From the NCBI GenBank assembly GCA_045631075.1, contig JAZQUC010000149.1, forward strand, positions 1 through 6,935: a stretch of 6,935 nt of DNA. Reading direction: 5' to 3'. Made by a program: the position numbers and the translations under genes. Under the pieces are notes generated by a model. It was given only the letters and a program-made list of their open reading frames with translations. It ran no database searches and was not told the DNA's origin. The DNA is from Fimenecus sp045631075 (GTDB lineage: Bacteria > Bacillota > Clostridia > Oscillospirales > Acutalibacteraceae). This document shows positions 5,535 through 6,935 of this stretch, piece after piece; positions within the stretch are counted from its first letter, which is position 1; every line of letters begins with the position of its first letter.

Positions 5535-6224
5535 ATGATAAGAAAAATTATAAAAATAGATGAAGAAAAATGCAACGGCTGTGGTGCTTGTGCTACTGCT
5601 TGTCATGAGGGTGCTATTGAAATGATAAATGGTAAAGCAAGGCTGACTCGTGAAGATTATTGTGATGGACTTGGCGATTGCCTTCCCGCTTGTTCTGTTG
5701 ATGCCATTACCTTTGAAGAGAGAGAAGCTCCTGCTTATGATGAGGCAGCAGTATTGGCATCTAAGCAGAAAAAGTCACCTTTACCTTGCGGTTGTCCCGG
5801 AACAGCAACAAAGGCGATTAAGCGTGAGACTTGCGATATACCGACTTTGGCACCTTCAACAAGTCAGTTGTCACAATGGCCTGTACAAATAAAACTTGTA
5901 CCTATCAATGCACCTTATTTTGATGGAGCAAACCTTTTGATTGCCGCAGACTGTACTGCCTATGCTTACGGCAATTTCCATAATGAGTTCATACGTAATC
6001 ATATAACACTTATCGGTTGTCCAAAACTTGATGAAGGTGACTACACCGACAAGCTAACATCAATAATCGCAAACAACAATATAAAAAGTGTAACTATTGT
6101 ACGAATGGAAGTGCCTTGTTGTGGTGGGATTGAACATGCCGTAAAAAAAGCCTTACAAACAAGTGGTAAATTTATTCCGTGGAGAGTTGTAACAATCTCT
6201 ACTGACGGTAAAATATTAGATTAA
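5535..6224 (+). CDS. 4Fe-4S dicluster ferredoxin-like protein with Cys-rich C-terminal domain
   Basis: A 229-residue cytoplasmic protein. Residues 8-60 form a ferredoxin-like module: motif 1 is C13-x2-C16-x2-C19-x3-C23; motif 2 is C43-x5-C49-x3-C53 (YCDGLGDCLPAC), one cysteine short of the usual CxxCxxCxxxC. Two 4Fe-4S clusters would need another ligand; one 4Fe-4S plus a 3Fe-4S, or a single cluster, is also possible. A linker carries PCGCPG (C85, C87). The C-terminal domain (about 118-229) has ADC (C140), GCPKLD (C162) and VPCCGG (C195, C196), suggesting further metal or thiol chemistry. Electron transfer is expected; the partner is unknown. Similar proteins occur next to Crp/Fnr regulators, and as I recall hcp, in Clostridia, but no hcp is seen here. 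Ribosome site GAGGAG, 8 nt before the ATG. Expressed divergently from the regulator operon and ended by the hairpin at 6297. Confidence 0.85.
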   Translation: MIRKIIKIDEEKCNGCGACATACHEGAIEMINGKARLTREDYCDGLGDCLPACSVDAITFEEREAPAYDEAAVLASKQKKSPLPCGCPGTATKAIKRETCDIPTLAPSTSQLSQWPVQIKLVPINAPYFDGANLLIAADCTAYAYGNFHNEFIRNHITLIGCPKLDEGDYTDKLTSIIANNNIKSVTIVRMEVPCCGGIEHAVKKALQTSGKFIPWRVVTISTDGKILD

Positions 6225-6296
6225 ACTGAAGATAATAAAAAGAAAAATGTTTTTTTTACTGCCATAAACCAAGTTAGTTAAGTCATAAAAAAATAT

Positions 6297-6339
6297 AAGC
6301 GTTGCATTTGGGAACATTTTATTCCTTTTTGCAACGCTT
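6297..6339. terminator. Hairpin repeat copy 3, bidirectional terminator
   Basis: The outer stem AAGCGTTGCA/TGCAACGCTT (6297-6306 with 6330-6339) is followed by a 3x3 internal loop, an inner stem GGGAA/TTCCT closing with a G-U, and a 7-nt loop. T-rich tracts leave both sides: TTTTTT on the + strand, and ATATTTTTTT on the - strand. It sits between the convergent 3' ends of the Fe-S protein gene and the GH95-like gene and should end both. The rest of the gap (6225-6296 and 6340-6406) holds no gene that I can see. Confidence 0.8.
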
Positions 6340-6406
6340 TTTTGCTTATTTAGTTTATTACATAGAAAAACACTCAAACTTATCGTTAAATTACCACGAT
6401 TGGTTG

Positions 6407-6935
6407 TTATCTATTAAAAACTATTGTCTTTGTTTCGTTTGCAGCGAAGTCAACCATCTGTTGTTCTCCACCGTAAACACTGACATTGATAGTTTGTGCT
6501 TTGTCACTTGTGATTGTGACAGTAACTGTTTTCTTATTCCATTCAATGTCCACACTTGCATTTGTTCTTGCTCTCAATCCTTTGATACTACCTTTATTCC
6601 ATTCATCAGGAAGTGCAGGTAATGCTTCAATAATTCCAGTATTTGAATAGAGCATCATTTCATTGATTATACCAACAGTACCAATACTTGTGTCAGTGCA
6701 GAATACGCCCCAGCCATCGTGAGTATTATGGTCTGTCATCATTGAAGTGTAATAAATATTGTCACTCATCAAAGTGTACAGTGAATCATAAGCAGAATTA
6801 GCGTTCTTAAGTCTTGCAGCAACCAATGCCTTGTGCACCCAGCCGTGAGATGCGATGTCATCTTCACCCTGGTTTTCTCTGTTACGATTTGCAATAGCTT
6901 GATTACAAGCATCTGTAAGTGCCTGGTTTCCCTGA
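6407..6935 (-). CDS. GH95-like alpha-L-fucosidase, C-terminal part (gene continues past the right edge)
   Basis: The last 175 codons are visible; the frame is open to the end of the window, so the GTG at 6838 is an internal valine, not a start. Features of GH95 C-termini: HGWVHKALVAARLKNANSAY, the segment FCTDTSIGTVGIINEM, which aligns with the family's FQIDGNFGGTAGIAEM, and ALPALPDEWNKGSIKGLRART leading into the terminal beta-sandwich (SVDIEWNKKTVTVTI). The aspartate (codon 6692-6694) lines up with the catalytic base of GH95 inverting fucosidases. The GN after it in typical members is TS here, so this may be a divergent subfamily or act on another terminal sugar such as L-galactose. The acid/base glutamate and any signal peptide lie outside the window. 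Fucose release fits host-mucin or plant xyloglucan use. Confidence 0.75.
   Translation of the reverse strand, partial: QGNQALTDACNQAIANRNRENQGEDDIASHGWVHKALVAARLKNANSAYDSLYTLMSDNIYYTSMMTDHNTHDGWGVFCTDTSIGTVGIINEMMLYSNTGIIEALPALPDEWNKGSIKGLRARTNASVDIEWNKKTVTVTITSDKAQTINVSVYGGEQQMVDFAANETKTIVFNR

Noticed and set aside
334..6339. The three repeated hairpins as a CRISPR array or insertion-sequence ends
   Set aside because: Spacing is 1.5 and 4.4 kb, no spacers or cas genes are present, and no transposase frame lies between any pair.
6407..6838. Complete 143-residue gene starting at GTG 6838
   Set aside because: The frame stays open to the window edge and the upstream residues (HGW before V) continue the GH95 homology, so this is a partial larger gene.

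Overview
The window looks like a piece of chromosome from a low-GC, anaerobic, carbohydrate-degrading Firmicute of the class Clostridia, probably a gut Oscillospiraceae/Ruminococcaceae or Lachnospiraceae relative. The evidence is the AT-rich intergenic DNA, strong AGGAG-type ribosome sites, a ferredoxin-like protein beside a Crp/Fnr regulator, the small Cys-rich DUF6171 family, and enzymes for plant or host glycans. The assignment is inference; no rRNA or other taxonomic marker is present.

Layout, left to right. 1-410 has no gene, but 221-308 can form two mutually exclusive RNA helices on the + strand, the second ending in a U-rich tract, and 334-374 holds the first copy of a repeated hairpin. 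411-1766 (-) encodes a secreted DUF4434-like TIM-barrel protein with a C-terminal Fn3 domain, with its own extended -10 promoter. A second hairpin copy (1883-1925) ends the next leftward unit, which reads, in transcription order, abfA (GH51 alpha-L-arabinofuranosidase, 3657-2185) and a coupled DUF6171 zinc-ribbon-like protein (2183-1932). Upstream, also on the - strand, lies a tight three-gene operon: a Crp/Fnr regulator (5445-4786), a Cys-rich DUF5714 protein (4773-4093) and a thioredoxin-type ArsC (4096-3719, TTG start, 4-nt overlap). Divergent from it is a two-motif 4Fe-4S protein (5535-6224, +). The third hairpin copy (6297-6339) separates that gene from the convergent 3' end of a GH95-like alpha-L-fucosidase gene, which runs off the right edge.

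How the parts may work together. The 89-bp divergent region contains a 14-bp palindrome GTTGT-N4-ACAAC. It is centred at -41.5 from the start site predicted by the rightward TATAAT box, which is class II FNR/CRP activator geometry, and it falls just downstream of the predicted start of the leftward regulator operon. The simplest model is that the Crp/Fnr protein activates the Fe-S protein gene and restrains its own operon. That makes Crp/Fnr, DUF5714, ArsC and Fe-S protein a candidate redox- or oxyanion-responsive module inserted between glycoside hydrolase genes. No ArsR, arsenite pump or Hcp is visible, so the role of ArsC here is open.
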